DNA from: Mucilaginibacter limnophilus
Lineage (GTDB): Bacteria; Bacteroidota; Bacteroidia; Sphingobacteriales; Sphingobacteriaceae
Length of the DNA: 64,000 nt
Direction: 5' to 3'
Assembly (NCBI RefSeq): GCF_004005815.1
Contig: NZ_SACK01000006.1
Coordinates: forward strand, 1-64,000
Under the pieces are notes generated by a model, which saw only the letters and a program-made list of their open reading frames with translations, had not been told where the DNA came from and searched no databases. Shown here in pieces: positions 1-8,502 of the stretch; within the stretch, counting starts at the first letter, position 1; each line of letters begins with the position of its first letter. The translations under genes and the position numbers were made by a program.

Positions 1-297
1 AAAACAAGTTCAGCAAGCAGCAGGGTCTTCAATCTTTTGATAGGCAGGCACGCCTTAAAAGTAACATAAGAACATCCTGCTGCTTTTGGTTACTACTTCT
101 TTAACAAAATAACAAGTCTAAGGGAAAGTAACCAAAAGAAAACCTGCCGGCTGCACCTGGCCCTGTTTAAGTTAGTGCAAAGGCCTTGCCTGTGCTACCC
201 GGCCCAGCTGATGCCGGAATTGTTAGCTGTACGTTGGGTTCTTCAGGCTCTTTCGGAGATTGCAGTTGCGTTCACAGGAATTTATAGCGTAGCTGTC

Positions 298-366
298 ATC
301 CCGAGTTTGTCTCGGGATCTCTCAGGGCAATTACTTTGCATGAGAGATGCTGAAACAAGTTCAGCA
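298..366. repeat. Two-hairpin intergenic repeat (CATCCCGAG... type)
   Basis: Two short stem-loops follow one another. The first has an 8-bp stem around the loop TTTGT (298-318). The second has a 7-bp stem around ACAAG (348-366). The string AAACAAGTTCAGCA of the second hairpin also occurs at 2-15, so a second copy straddles the left window edge. No transposase is nearby. It behaves like a REP/MITE-like passive repeat. Confidence 0.7.
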
Positions 367-390
367 CGACTGTCTGTTTTTTACTGTATA

Positions 391-472
391 TCTGCACATT
401 TACACATGTAAAATTGCACATATCCGCACATCTGCACATCCACACATCCGCACATTCACATACCCGCACATC
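391..472. repeat. Degenerate GCACATC tandem repeat
   Basis: About eight imperfect units of the type GCACATCCGCACATCTGCACAT sit just beyond the stop codon of the minus-strand lipoprotein gene that ends at 478. A related block in the other orientation lies at about 57782-57842. The function is unknown; slipped-strand growth would explain the imperfect units. Confidence 0.65.
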
Positions 473-477
473 CAACA

Positions 478-1617
478 TTACTTCTCCAAATACTCCGTTA
501 CTTCGTACGAAACATCATCAAAAGCGACATCGCGTTTAATAATTTCCCAGTTGCCATCAACAAGGTAATAGGTAGGAATGCGCTGTATACCCCATGCTTC
601 GGCGTTTTTTGATTCGTTGCCTTTCAGGTCTGAGTATTGCGGCCAGTTCATTTTATCTTCCACAACGGCTTTGGTCCACCAGTCGCTATTATCATCCAGG
701 TTAATGCTAATAACCCCGAAATCTTTTTTATTGTTTACCTGGAAGAATACCTTGTCTTTAATCAGTAAATGATTGGTACGGCTAACCTGATTACCCGCGC
801 GCCAGAAATCTACCAGAATGATTTTTTTATTGCCGACTGATTTCGGGTCGAACGCCTTGCCATCAGGTGTTTTGCCATAAATAGCCGGGGCGGCTTGCCC
901 TTCAACCAGTTTTGATAGACCGCCAAGTTTCTCGCCAAGCGTTTTACCTTCTTCGGTGTTTTTCGCCGCTTCACTCATTTTTGTGTAAACGGCATAATAA
1001 CGGGCAGGGTCGCTCTTATAATCAAGATTATATAACAGGTGCGCGGCAACGGTGCTTTCAGGATATTTCTCAACAAATTTTTCAATAACTGATGCCTCAA
1101 TATCCTTCTCTTTTTGCTGCAGCGCTTTAAATTTATCAACCCGGTTTACATAATCTAAACCGCCTAAGTTTTTGCCTGCGTCGCTTTTAAAAAAGGCAGT
1201 TTCATCCTTTATCTTCTGTTGTACACCAGCCAGCATTTCATCGCGCAGCGTATAATATGCCGACAGCTCGTTTTGCGTTTTTGACTCGGTTACTATCTTA
1301 GGGTATCTGGTAATGTCTTTATTTATTTCGAAGGTGTATTTGCCGTTTTCAAGGTACACTTCATAAGGTACATGCTTTTGTTTAGTGTCAAGCATGTTGC
1401 TTACTTTTATCTGGTAAAAGCCGGGGTATTCCAGTTGCTCTGATATTTTAAAAGAGCCATTCTCCATATTTACACCGTAAACAGGTTTGCCAAGTACATC
1501 GGCAACGCCAAAAACACCATTTTTTATAGCAGGGGCGGTACCATCAATTTCAATACGATCAGGTTTATTGCAACTGGTAAATATCAGTGCTGTAATAACA
1601 ATATATAAGTATTTCAT
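478..1617 (-). CDS. DUF4369/TlpA-type thioredoxin-fold lipoprotein lacking CxxC
   Basis: This is a 379-residue envelope lipoprotein. Residues 1-16 form a signal peptide ending in FTSC, so Cys16 should be lipidated. The N-terminal half (about 25-120) resembles the DUF4369 beta domain found in front of many Bacteroidota TlpA-like proteins. A helical linker follows, and a thioredoxin fold runs from about 240 to the end. The family's WCxxC active site is replaced by AGNQ at residues 274-277 (DNA 787-798), while the cis-proline loop RIPTYYLVD is kept. It therefore cannot act as a thiol-disulfide reductase in the usual way; a binding or scaffold role is an inference. It is a single gene facing the repeat cluster, with no operon partner visible. 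Confidence 0.85.
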   Translation of the reverse strand: MKYLYIVITALIFTSCNKPDRIEIDGTAPAIKNGVFGVADVLGKPVYGVNMENGSFKISEQLEYPGFYQIKVSNMLDTKQKHVPYEVYLENGKYTFEINKDITRYPKIVTESKTQNELSAYYTLRDEMLAGVQQKIKDETAFFKSDAGKNLGGLDYVNRVDKFKALQQKEKDIEASVIEKFVEKYPESTVAAHLLYNLDYKSDPARYYAVYTKMSEAAKNTEEGKTLGEKLGGLSKLVEGQAAPAIYGKTPDGKAFDPKSVGNKKIILVDFWRAGNQVSRTNHLLIKDKVFFQVNNKKDFGVISINLDDNSDWWTKAVVEDKMNWPQYSDLKGNESKNAEAWGIQRIPTYYLVDGNWEIIKRDVAFDDVSYEVTEYLEK

Positions 1618-1755
1618 GTATAAGATTTACGTTCGGGCTAATATAATATTATCAATGTTAACACCAAATGAAGCTATGCTGCTTAGATTGTTTCTAAATA
1701 AATATTTGCCCTTTATATTATTACAACCATTTACATGGTTTTGGCATTTAATAAA

Positions 1756-1763
1756 TACTTTTG
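1756..1763 (+). promoter_or_regulatory. -7 element of the sdh operon promoter
   Basis: TACTTTTG fits the Bacteroidota -7 consensus TAnnTTTG and ends 19 bases before the sdhC ATG at 1783. No clear TTTG box lies at the usual distance upstream, so only the -7 part is claimed. Confidence 0.45.
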
Positions 1764-1782
1764 CCGAATAATCTATTTTGTA

Positions 1783-2577
1783 ATGAGTGAATTTAAACAA
1801 ACCTTTAACTCGTCGCTGGGCAAGAAGCTGATAATGGCTTTAACAGGCTTGTTTTTGTGTACCTTCCTGATAGTTCACCTTAGCGGTAACCTAGCTTTAT
1901 TTAAGCATGACAACGGGCAGGCTTTTAATGCCTATGCCAACTTCATGACGCATTTTCCGCCTATCAGGGTTATTTCTTACATCCTGTACCTCACTATTCT
2001 GCTGCACACCATTTATGCGATAGTGTTAACCATCAGGAACCGTAGGGCCCGCCCCATCAGTTATGTTTCAGGCAATGATTCGCCTCAGGCATGGTCGGCA
2101 AAAAACATGGGCATACTTGGCTCAATCTTATTTCTTTTCATTGTAATCCACATGAAAGATTTCTGGTTTAAGTACCATAAAGACGACTGGTCGGCAAAAG
2201 GCGCTTACACCATTCCGTTTAAAGAATACAAAACCAACCTGGTAACGGGTGAGCAAATATCGGCACGCGACCTGCCTCCGGGTGATTATGAATACGCCGT
2301 ATATAACGAAGGCAGTGTTGAAACCATGATTGCTAAGGACCTTAACCAAACCGTTGAGGTAGCATTTAAGCAGTGGTGGTATGTGCTGTTCTATGTAATA
2401 GCTATGGTAACCTTGTCGCTACACCTGCTGCATGGTTTTCAAAGCGCGTTCCATACAATGGGCTGGATACACCGTAAATACAAACCTATCATCTACTTTA
2501 TAGGTACATGGCTGTTCGCGGTTATTATTCCGGTAGGCTTTGCCGCTATGCCGGTTGTATATTATTTTTTTAGATAG
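1783..2577 (+). CDS. sdhC: Succinate dehydrogenase cytochrome b subunit
   Basis: This is the membrane anchor of complex II (succinate:menaquinone oxidoreductase), 264 residues from the ATG at 1783. An in-frame ATG at 1735 would add 16 residues and lies upstream of the -7 element, so 1783 is preferred. The N-terminus has the family pattern SSLGKKLIMALTGLFL followed by the HLSGN region, whose histidine is the type seen as a heme b ligand. Five hydrophobic segments can be drawn, as in the single-polypeptide, di-heme type b cytochromes of Bacteroidota. A hydrophilic insert lies at about residues 125-200. The gene is followed by sdhA after 61 bases. Confidence 0.95.
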   Translation: MSEFKQTFNSSLGKKLIMALTGLFLCTFLIVHLSGNLALFKHDNGQAFNAYANFMTHFPPIRVISYILYLTILLHTIYAIVLTIRNRRARPISYVSGNDSPQAWSAKNMGILGSILFLFIVIHMKDFWFKYHKDDWSAKGAYTIPFKEYKTNLVTGEQISARDLPPGDYEYAVYNEGSVETMIAKDLNQTVEVAFKQWWYVLFYVIAMVTLSLHLLHGFQSAFHTMGWIHRKYKPIIYFIGTWLFAVIIPVGFAAMPVVYYFFR

Positions 2578-2638
2578 ACTTAAGTTGGATTAAGTTGATC
2601 AGGTTAAATTGATCAGCCACTCACTAAATATAAAGAGC

Positions 2639-4573
2639 ATGACTTTAGATGCTAAGATTCCCCAGGGCCCCTTGGCCGAAAAATGGAGCAAGCATAAATT
2701 TAACCTCAAGCTGGTTAACCCTGCCAATAAGCGTAAATACGATATTATTGTGGTAGGTACCGGCCTTGCAGGCGCTTCGGCGGCGGCTACGCTTGCCGAG
2801 CTTGGTTATAATGTTAAAGCGTTTTGCTTTCAGGATAGTCCCCGCCGCGCGCACTCAATTGCCGCGCAGGGAGGTATAAACGCAGCAAAAAACTACCAGA
2901 ACGACGGTGACAGCGTTTACCGTTTGTTTTACGATACCATTAAAGGTGGCGACTACCGTGCACGTGAAGCAAACGTTTACCGTTTGGCTGAAGTGTCGGT
3001 TAACATCATTGACCAGTGTGTTGCTCAGGGTGTACCTTTTGCCCGCGAATACGGCGGTTTATTAGATAACCGTTCATTTGGTGGCGCGCAGGTATCACGT
3101 ACCTTCTACGCACGCGGCCAAACAGGGCAGCAGTTATTGTTGGGCGCTTACTCGGCGCTTAACCGCCAGATACATCATGGTAAGGTGAAACTTTACACCC
3201 GTCATGAAATGCTTGATGTGGTTGTGATTGATGGCCACGCCAAAGGTATTGTTACCCGTAACTTAAAAACCGGCGAAATTGATACCCATTCAGGTCACGC
3301 GGTTCTGCTGTGTACCGGTGGTTACAGCAACGTGTTTTACCTGTCAACAAACGCTATCGGTTCAAACGTAACCGCTGCATGGCGTGCCCACAAGCGTGGT
3401 GCTTACTTTGGTAACCCTTGCTATACGCAAATTCACCCTACCTGTATCCCGGTAACCGGTGATCACCAGTCGAAACTTACGCTGATGTCTGAATCGTTGC
3501 GTAACGATGGCCGTGTATGGGCGCCAAAAACTGTTGAAGTAGCCGAGCAATTGCGTAAAGGCACTTTAAAAGCTAATCAAATTAAGGAAGAGGATCGCGA
3601 TTACTTCCTGGAAAGAAAATATCCTGCTTTCGGTAACCTTGTACCGCGTGACGTAGCTTCACGTAACGCTAAAGAAGCGGTTGACGAAGGTAAAGGTGTT
3701 GGTGGTTCGGGCTTTGCGGTATTCCTTGACTTTGCCGACGCGATACAGCGTTTAGGTAAAGAAACTGTTGCCGCTAAATACGGTAACCTGTTTGATATGT
3801 ACTATCAGATAACCGACGAGGACCCGTATTCGCAGCCAATGCGTATCTATCCTGCCGTACACTATACAATGGGTGGCCTTTGGGTTGATTATAACCTGAG
3901 CACTACAGTACCGGGCTTATATGCTTTGGGCGAGTGTAACTTCAGCGATCACGGCGCTAACCGCTTGGGTGCTTCGGCGCTGATGCAGGGTTTGGCCGAT
4001 GGTTACTTTGTTATTCCTTACACCCTTGGCGATTACCTGGCGACAGTTGGTCCGAAACCTATAGATAAAAATCACCCGGCTTTTGAGCAAACTAAACAGG
4101 ATGTTCTGGCTAACGTAAAAAAGCTGCTTTCGTTAAAAGGTACCAAAACCGTTAACGAATACCACCGCGACCTTGGCCACATTATGTGGGAGTACTGCGG
4201 TATGGCGCGTACCGAAGAAGGTTTAACAAAAGCTAAACAGCTGATAAAGGATCTTAAGGCTGATTTCTGGAAAAACGCCATTGTAACCGGCGAGAACGAA
4301 GAGATCAATGCTTCTTTGGAAAGAGCAGGCCGCGTTGCCGACTTTATCGAGCTGGGCGAGCTAATGGTTACTGACGCGCTGATGCGCAGGGAATCATGCG
4401 GCGGCCACTTCAGGGTTGAATCGCAAACAGAGGAAGGTGAAGCGCTACGTGACGACGAGAACTTTGCGTTTGCCGCTGCCTGGGAATTTAAAGGCGAGAA
4501 CATTGAAGAAGAGTTGCATAAAGAAGAGCTGATATTTGAAAACGTTAAATTGACGCAGAGGAGCTATAAATAA
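2639..4573 (+). CDS. sdhA: Succinate dehydrogenase / fumarate reductase flavoprotein subunit
   Basis: This is the catalytic FAD subunit of complex II, 644 residues. The ATG at 2639 is chosen over the in-frame ATG at 2609 because homologs begin near MTLDAK. The dinucleotide-binding motif GTGLAG is at residues 40-45, and the covalent FAD histidine is H72 in the HSIAAQGG motif. QIHPTCIP and the C-terminal [10 protein letters not shown] are typical of the active-site and capping domains. The length matches the long, non-classical Sdh/Frd type of Bacteroidota. Its stop codon overlaps the left arm of an inverted repeat (4573-4596), so the sdhA-sdhB junction is interrupted. Confidence 0.97.
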   Translation: MTLDAKIPQGPLAEKWSKHKFNLKLVNPANKRKYDIIVVGTGLAGASAAATLAELGYNVKAFCFQDSPRRAHSIAAQGGINAAKNYQNDGDSVYRLFYDTIKGGDYRAREANVYRLAEVSVNIIDQCVAQGVPFAREYGGLLDNRSFGGAQVSRTFYARGQTGQQLLLGAYSALNRQIHHGKVKLYTRHEMLDVVVIDGHAKGIVTRNLKTGEIDTHSGHAVLLCTGGYSNVFYLSTNAIGSNVTAAWRAHKRGAYFGNPCYTQIHPTCIPVTGDHQSKLTLMSESLRNDGRVWAPKTVEVAEQLRKGTLKANQIKEEDRDYFLERKYPAFGNLVPRDVASRNAKEAVDEGKGVGGSGFAVFLDFADAIQRLGKETVAAKYGNLFDMYYQITDEDPYSQPMRIYPAVHYTMGGLWVDYNLSTTVPGLYALGECNFSDHGANRLGASALMQGLADGYFVIPYTLGDYLATVGPKPIDKNHPAFEQTKQDVLANVKKLLSLKGTKTVNEYHRDLGHIMWEYCGMARTEEGLTKAKQLIKDLKADFWKNAIVTGENEEINASLERAGRVADFIELGELMVTDALMRRESCGGHFRVESQTEEGEALRDDENFAFAAAWEFKGENIEEELHKEELIFENVKLTQRSYK

Positions 4574-4596
4574 GATGTGAGATATTAGATTTGAGA
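4573..4596. repeat. Left arm of inverted repeat bounding the IVP gene
   Basis: This 24-base arm begins on the last base of the sdhA stop codon. It pairs with 5002-5025 with one mismatch; the inner 16 bases (GATATTAGATTTGAGA, 4581-4596) match perfectly. A further copy of GAGATATGAGAT follows at 4594-4605. In RNA the two arms could form a long stem with the whole small gene in the loop. Confidence 0.85.
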
Positions 4597-4646
4597 TATG
4601 AGATAAGCTCATGTCTTAAATTAGTATCAGCTAAACTATAAAAGCT

Positions 4647-5000
4647 ATGCATAATCTGACTGAACTAAAAATATGGAATAAGGCTATTGATTTAGCTGTT
4701 GAAGTTTATAAAGCTACAGCTACTTTTCCTGCCGATGAACGATTTGGATTAACAAGCCAATCTCGCAGAGCCGCGGTTTCCATTCCTTCAAATATTGCAG
4801 AAGGAGCAGGCAGAAACTCCAATAAAGAATTTTGTAATTTTTTAGGAATAGCAAATGGTTCATCTTATGAATTGCAAACACAACTGGTGATATCCAATAA
4901 ACTGAATTTATTATCAGATAATTTGAAAGAAGATCTGTTGCAACAAATAACTGAATTGCAAAAAATGAATTATGCATTTCAGCAAAAGCTAAAGCAATAA
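4647..5000 (+). CDS. Four-helix bundle protein, 23S rRNA intervening-sequence protein (IVP) family
   Basis: This 117-residue protein has the family hallmarks: LKIWNKAIDLAVEVYK at the N-terminus, FGLTSQSRRAAVSIPSNIAEG in the middle, and a leucine-rich C-terminal helix. The family folds as a four-helix bundle that forms pentamers and is related to Avd of diversity-generating retroelements; its biochemical role is unknown. In Leptospira and others such genes sit in stem-bounded intervening sequences inside 23S rRNA genes. Here the gene lies in the same direction between sdhA and sdhB, bounded by a 24-bp inverted repeat (4573-4596 and 5002-5025). It looks like an insertion into the operon and not a complex II subunit. 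Confidence 0.88.
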   Translation: MHNLTELKIWNKAIDLAVEVYKATATFPADERFGLTSQSRRAAVSIPSNIAEGAGRNSNKEFCNFLGIANGSSYELQTQLVISNKLNLLSDNLKEDLLQQITELQKMNYAFQQKLKQ

Positions 5001-5001
5001 G

Positions 5002-5025
5002 TCTCAAATCTAATATCTAACATCT
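5002..5025. repeat. Right arm of inverted repeat bounding the IVP gene
   Basis: This is the reverse complement of 4573-4596 with one mismatch in 24 bases. It starts one base after the IVP stop codon and ends 14 bases before the sdhB ATG, so it fills nearly the whole sdhB leader. Confidence 0.85.
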
Positions 5026-5039
5026 CATATCTAAAGAAA

Positions 5040-5825
5040 ATGAGTAACGGAAATATGAACCTGACGCTGAAAGTATGGCGCCAGAAAGATGCAAAAACAC
5101 CGGGTAAAATGGTTACCTATAAAGCCGAGAACATTTCGCCGGACATGTCTTTCCTTGAAATGCTCGACGTGGTGAACGAAAGCCTTACCCTTAAAGGTGA
5201 AGAACCTATATATTTTGACCACGATTGCCGTGAGGGTATTTGCGGTATGTGCTCGTTGTACATAAATGGTCGTCCGCACGGACCAAAACGCGCTATTACC
5301 ACTTGTCAGCTGCATATGCGCAGCTTTCACGACGGGCAAACCATTACCATTGAGCCATGGCGCGCGGCTGCTTTCCCGGTTGTAAAAGACCTTGCAGTTG
5401 ACCGCTCGGCGTTCGACCGTATTCAGCAGGCCGGTGGTTATGTGTCAATCAACACCGGTGGTGTACCTGATGCAAACGAGATACCTATTCCTAAAGTAAT
5501 TGCTGATGAGGCGTTCAACTCAGCTACATGTATCCAATGCGGTGCCTGCGTTGCTGCTTGTAAAAATGCTTCGGCAATGTTATTCGTAGGCGCTAAGATC
5601 ACACAATTTGCATTGTTACCACAAGGGCAAACCGAGCGCTGGAGCCGTGTACAGTCAATGGTAGCGCAAATGGACAAAGAAGGTTTTGGTAACTGTACCA
5701 ACACCGGCGCCTGTGAGGCCGAATGCCCTAAAGAAATCACGCTGATGAACATTGGCCGTATGAACAATGATTTCTTCAACGCTAAATTCTTTAAAGAAGA
5801 AAAAGCACACGAAGGAGTTGAGTAA
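5040..5825 (+). CDS. sdhB: Succinate dehydrogenase / fumarate reductase iron-sulfur subunit
   Basis: This is the electron-transfer subunit of complex II, 261 residues. The N-terminal plant-type ferredoxin domain has Cys63, 68, 71 and 89 (CREGICGMC plus TTCQ) for the 2Fe-2S centre. The C-terminal domain has [12 protein letters not shown] (Cys164, 167, 170, 174) and [11 protein letters not shown] (Cys219, 225, 229) for the 4Fe-4S and 3Fe-4S centres. It is separated from sdhA by the 466-base IVP element. If the repeat stem forms in the mRNA, processing there would uncouple sdhB from sdhCA. A strong terminator follows. Confidence 0.97.
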   Translation: MSNGNMNLTLKVWRQKDAKTPGKMVTYKAENISPDMSFLEMLDVVNESLTLKGEEPIYFDHDCREGICGMCSLYINGRPHGPKRAITTCQLHMRSFHDGQTITIEPWRAAAFPVVKDLAVDRSAFDRIQQAGGYVSINTGGVPDANEIPIPKVIADEAFNSATCIQCGACVAACKNASAMLFVGAKITQFALLPQGQTERWSRVQSMVAQMDKEGFGNCTNTGACEAECPKEITLMNIGRMNNDFFNAKFFKEEKAHEGVE

Positions 5826-5847
5826 TCAGCCGTCGTTGATCAATATT

Positions 5848-5875
5848 AAGCCGCTTAGTTAAGCGGCTTTTTTTG
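5848..5875 (+). terminator. Rho-independent terminator after sdhB
   Basis: A perfect 9-bp stem AAGCCGCTT/AAGCGGCTT (5848-5856 and 5861-5869) with loop AGTT is followed by a run of T. It closes the sdhCA-IVP-sdhB transcription unit. Confidence 0.92.
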
Positions 5876-6050
5876 TGTAATTAAATTTCACACTTGCACA
5901 GATTTCTATACAAGTATTAACATTGTACAATGTCTTAATCTTCTGCTAAACAGTAATATTCTTGTTTGGAATGCGGTTTGCCTGTAAAGTTTCATCAAAA
6001 CCTGGATAGTCACATCTATTAGTTTTTGTTTAATTAATTATTGAAGAATT

Positions 6051-6731
6051 ATGAAATTTTTTGCACAAACCGGAAAACTTAAACACCTATCACTATTTGC
6101 ATTATTATTCACTACAATAGCGTTTACTTCATGCAGTAAGGATGACGATGAAAAAGTAGACGCACAGGCACGTATTAAAGTGGTAAACGCGGTACAGGGC
6201 TCAGGCGATATTAACCTTTACCTGGATAACCAAGCGTTAGAGGGATCAGCAGTAGCCTATAACGAAGCTTCGGGTTACCTTTCAACCAAAGAGGGCGACC
6301 GCAAGGCACAGTTCAGGGCAGGCAGCGATGTTAAAACTAATTTCAATTTAAAGCTTGATGCAGGTAAATATTACACTGTATATTATACCGGTACTGCGGA
6401 TGCTTCATCCAATCTGGTTACCGAGGATGACATGAGCAATCCGCCGTCAGGCAAAGCTAAAGTGCGCTTTGTGCATGTAAGCAATGCTGCTTCGGCTGTC
6501 GATCTTGGTGTATTAGGCGCAAGCAGCCGTTTGGCAACTGACCTTGCCTATAAAGCGTCAACATCATATCAAACCGTCGACCCAAATACTACATTCGTGC
6601 TTTATTCGGCAGGAACGGCTAATGTTGCTTTAACTATGCCTACAGAGATACAGGCCGGTAAGGTTTACACAATTTTTGTAAGCGGCGCTACAAATCTTAC
6701 ATTGAATTATAAAATCGTAGCACAAAATTAA
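6051..6731 (+). CDS. DUF4397 domain lipoprotein
   Basis: This 226-residue surface or periplasmic lipoprotein has a signal peptide ending in FTSC (Cys about 27) followed by SKDDDEK, a charged stretch typical of Bacteroidota lipoproteins. The body matches DUF4397: ARIKVVNAVQGSGDINLYLD, then KVRFVHVSNAASAVDLGV, a tandem of two similar beta-rich units (about 40-120 and 130-215). The family has no known enzyme activity and occurs in cell-surface proteins. It is flanked by terminators on both sides (5848 and 6752), so it is probably transcribed alone. Confidence 0.85.
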   Translation: MKFFAQTGKLKHLSLFALLFTTIAFTSCSKDDDEKVDAQARIKVVNAVQGSGDINLYLDNQALEGSAVAYNEASGYLSTKEGDRKAQFRAGSDVKTNFNLKLDAGKYYTVYYTGTADASSNLVTEDDMSNPPSGKAKVRFVHVSNAASAVDLGVLGASSRLATDLAYKASTSYQTVDPNTTFVLYSAGTANVALTMPTEIQAGKVYTIFVSGATNLTLNYKIVAQN

Positions 6732-6751
6732 TTGTCATTTACTATTTGGAT

Positions 6752-6786
6752 AAAAGGCCGGATTGACATATCAATCCGGCCTTTTT
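6752..6786 (+). terminator. Terminator after the DUF4397 gene
   Basis: A perfect 15-bp stem (6752-6766 with 6771-6785) closes on loop CATA, and the descending arm ends in TTTTT. The A-rich left arm also allows use from the other direction. Confidence 0.9.
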
Positions 6787-6965
6787 GTGTTTAATAGGAT
6801 TATTAAAATTCTATTTAAAAGTGCCTAACAAATAAAATTCGTTGCATTTTTTTTAATAAATTTATAAATATTGAAATTTAACTTGTTTTTTACTGTAATA
6901 TGTTGTTAAATTACAATTGTTAAAATAAGACGTACAAAAAAATATAGTATCGAGGCAGTAATTTT

Positions 6966-8426
6966 ATGGAAGAACCGGCTTATTTTGAAAAATATTCCCC
7001 AATAAATGGTGTTTGGGATGAGATGTATGGTGAAAACAGCACTATTCGTGATCATTATCAAAAGGTGATCGAATATGTTTCGCGTGAATCAGCCGATGAT
7101 CTGAACAAAAAAGAAGAATTAGCCAAGCGCCTGTTCATGAGCCAGGGTATAACCTTTACGGTTTACAATAGCGGCGAGGGTATTGAAAAGATATTTCCGT
7201 TTGATATTATTCCCCGTATTATTACCGCTGCCGAATGGGCCTTTGTAGAAAAAGGTATTAAACAGCGATTAACTGCGCTTAATCTTTTTTTAAAAGACGT
7301 TTATAGCAACCAGTTCATTATAAAAGATGGTATAATTCCCATAGATATCATTTACTCGTGCCCGCATTTTCTGCGTGAAATGTACAACCTGCAGGTACCG
7401 CATGATATTTATATCCATATTTCGGGTATCGACCTGATACGCGACCATGACGGTACTTTTTATGTACTTGAAGACAACCTGCGCACGCCATCAGGTGTGA
7501 GCTATATGCTGGAAAACCGTGAAATAACCAAGCGTTTGTTTCCTGATCTGCTGCCGCAGTGTGGTGTACGCAGCGTAACCGAATATCCAACTATTTTATA
7601 CAAAAACCTGCTGGCGCTATCGCCAAGGCAAATACATAACCCAACCATTGTACTGTTAAGTCCGGGTATTTACAACTCGGCGTACTTTGAACATACCACG
7701 CTTGCGCGGCTAATGGGTGTTGAACTGGTTGAGGGCCGGGATCTGGTGGTGAATAACCATAAAGTTTATATGAAAACTACTACCGGCCTGCAGCAGGTAG
7801 ATGTGATTTACCGCCGGGTTGACGATGATTTTCTTGATCCGTTGGTCTTCAATCCGGCGAGCATGCTGGGTGTAGCCGGTATAATGGGTGCGTATAGAAA
7901 AGGTAACGTTGCCATCGTGAATGCCATCGGTAATGGTGTTGCCGATGATAAGGCTGTTTACGCTTATGTGCCGCAGATGATAAAGTATTACCTGAATGAA
8001 GAGCCTATACTCAAAAATGTACCGACGTATCAATTGGGTAATGCCGATGAGCGCGAGGAAGTATTCTCCAGTATCAACAAAATGGTGGTAAAGCGTACCA
8101 ACGGCAGTGGTGGTTATGGTATGCTGATGGGCCACGCGGCGCAGGAGCAGGAAATTGAAGATTACAAACGTGAGATATTGAAAAACCCGCGCGACTTCAT
8201 TGCCCAGCCAACCATCAACCTTTCGGCGGCGCCATGTTATATGCAGGGATCGTTACAACCACGCCGCATCGACCTTAGGCCGTATGCGCTGTACGGTCCG
8301 GGTGGTATAGAGATAGTACCGGGTGGATTAACCCGTGTGGCGCTGAAAGAAGGCTCACTGGTGGTAAACAGTTCGCAAGGCGGGGGAAGCAAGGATACGT
8401 GGGTGCTTAACCCCCCAACCCCCTAA
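6966..8426 (+). CDS. Circularly permuted ATP-grasp protein (DUF404/407, COG2308 type)
   Basis: This 486-residue cytosolic protein belongs to the circularly permuted ATP-grasp family, predicted amide- or peptide-bond-forming ligases. Visible landmarks are GINFTVYN-like ITFTVYNSGEGIEKIFPFD near residues 58-77, HISGIDLIRDHDGTFYVLEDN (about 155-175), YRRVDDDFLDP (about 278-288), NAIGNGVADDK, VVKRTNGSGGYGMLMG (about 375-390) and the C-terminal VVNSSQGGGSKDTWVL. It heads an operon with an alpha-E gene and a transglutaminase gene, a set noted by Iyer and colleagues as a predicted peptide-modification system. The last residues (NPPTP) and the stop codon are encoded by an intergenic repeat that has run into the gene end. 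Confidence 0.9.
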   Translation: MEEPAYFEKYSPINGVWDEMYGENSTIRDHYQKVIEYVSRESADDLNKKEELAKRLFMSQGITFTVYNSGEGIEKIFPFDIIPRIITAAEWAFVEKGIKQRLTALNLFLKDVYSNQFIIKDGIIPIDIIYSCPHFLREMYNLQVPHDIYIHISGIDLIRDHDGTFYVLEDNLRTPSGVSYMLENREITKRLFPDLLPQCGVRSVTEYPTILYKNLLALSPRQIHNPTIVLLSPGIYNSAYFEHTTLARLMGVELVEGRDLVVNNHKVYMKTTTGLQQVDVIYRRVDDDFLDPLVFNPASMLGVAGIMGAYRKGNVAIVNAIGNGVADDKAVYAYVPQMIKYYLNEEPILKNVPTYQLGNADEREEVFSSINKMVVKRTNGSGGYGMLMGHAAQEQEIEDYKREILKNPRDFIAQPTINLSAAPCYMQGSLQPRRIDLRPYALYGPGGIEIVPGGLTRVALKEGSLVVNSSQGGGSKDTWVLNPPTP

Positions 8427-8432
8427 AGGGGG
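8411..8432. repeat. Left copy of CCCCC...GGGGG repeat, overlapping a stop codon
   Basis: CCCCC-AACCCCCTAAAGGGGGA forms its own small hairpin and is the inverse of 8476-8498. Bases 8424-8426 of this repeat supply the TAA stop of the ATP-grasp gene. The same repeat type is widespread between genes in Sphingobacteriaceae (from memory). Confidence 0.85.
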
Positions 8433-8475
8433 AGTAAAAAGGATTATATATATATGATAGGAATATTGAATACAT

Positions 8476-8498
8476 TCCCCCTTCAGGGGGTTAGGGGG
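8476..8498. repeat. Right copy of CCCCC...GGGGG repeat
   Basis: This is an inverted copy of 8411-8432, differing by an indel and a base. It ends 4 bases before the alpha-E start codon. The 43 bases between the copies are AT-rich and include a TATATATATAT run. The paired copies can form one long stem in the operon mRNA. Confidence 0.85.
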
Positions 8499-8502
8499 CT
8501 AT

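Larger units (their letters stand above)
1..477. repeat. Repeat cluster without a credible gene
   Basis: No convincing coding region lies here; the short open frames are made of repeat sequence. Four blocks can be seen. Positions 1-15 look like the tail of a repeat cut by the window edge. A perfect 12-bp inverted repeat (CTTTTGGTTACT) lies at 83-94 and 127-138. A two-hairpin element occupies 291-366: ATCCCGAG pairs with CTCGGGAT at 298-305 and 311-318, and TGCTGAA pairs with TTCAGCA at 348-354 and 360-366. A degenerate tandem of GCACATCCGCACAT type runs from 391 to 472. All are intergenic repeat types that recur in Sphingobacteriaceae genomes; that statement is from memory. Confidence 0.75.

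Noticed and set aside
175..411. Open frames in the first 480 bases
   Set aside because: They are composed of the hairpin and tandem repeats and lack coding character.
391..472. CRISPR array
   Set aside because: Units are short, contiguous and degenerate with no spacers, and no cas gene is in the window.
4720..5007. Antisense open frame to the IVP gene
   Set aside because: The sense frame matches a known family over its whole length; the antisense frame is a shadow.
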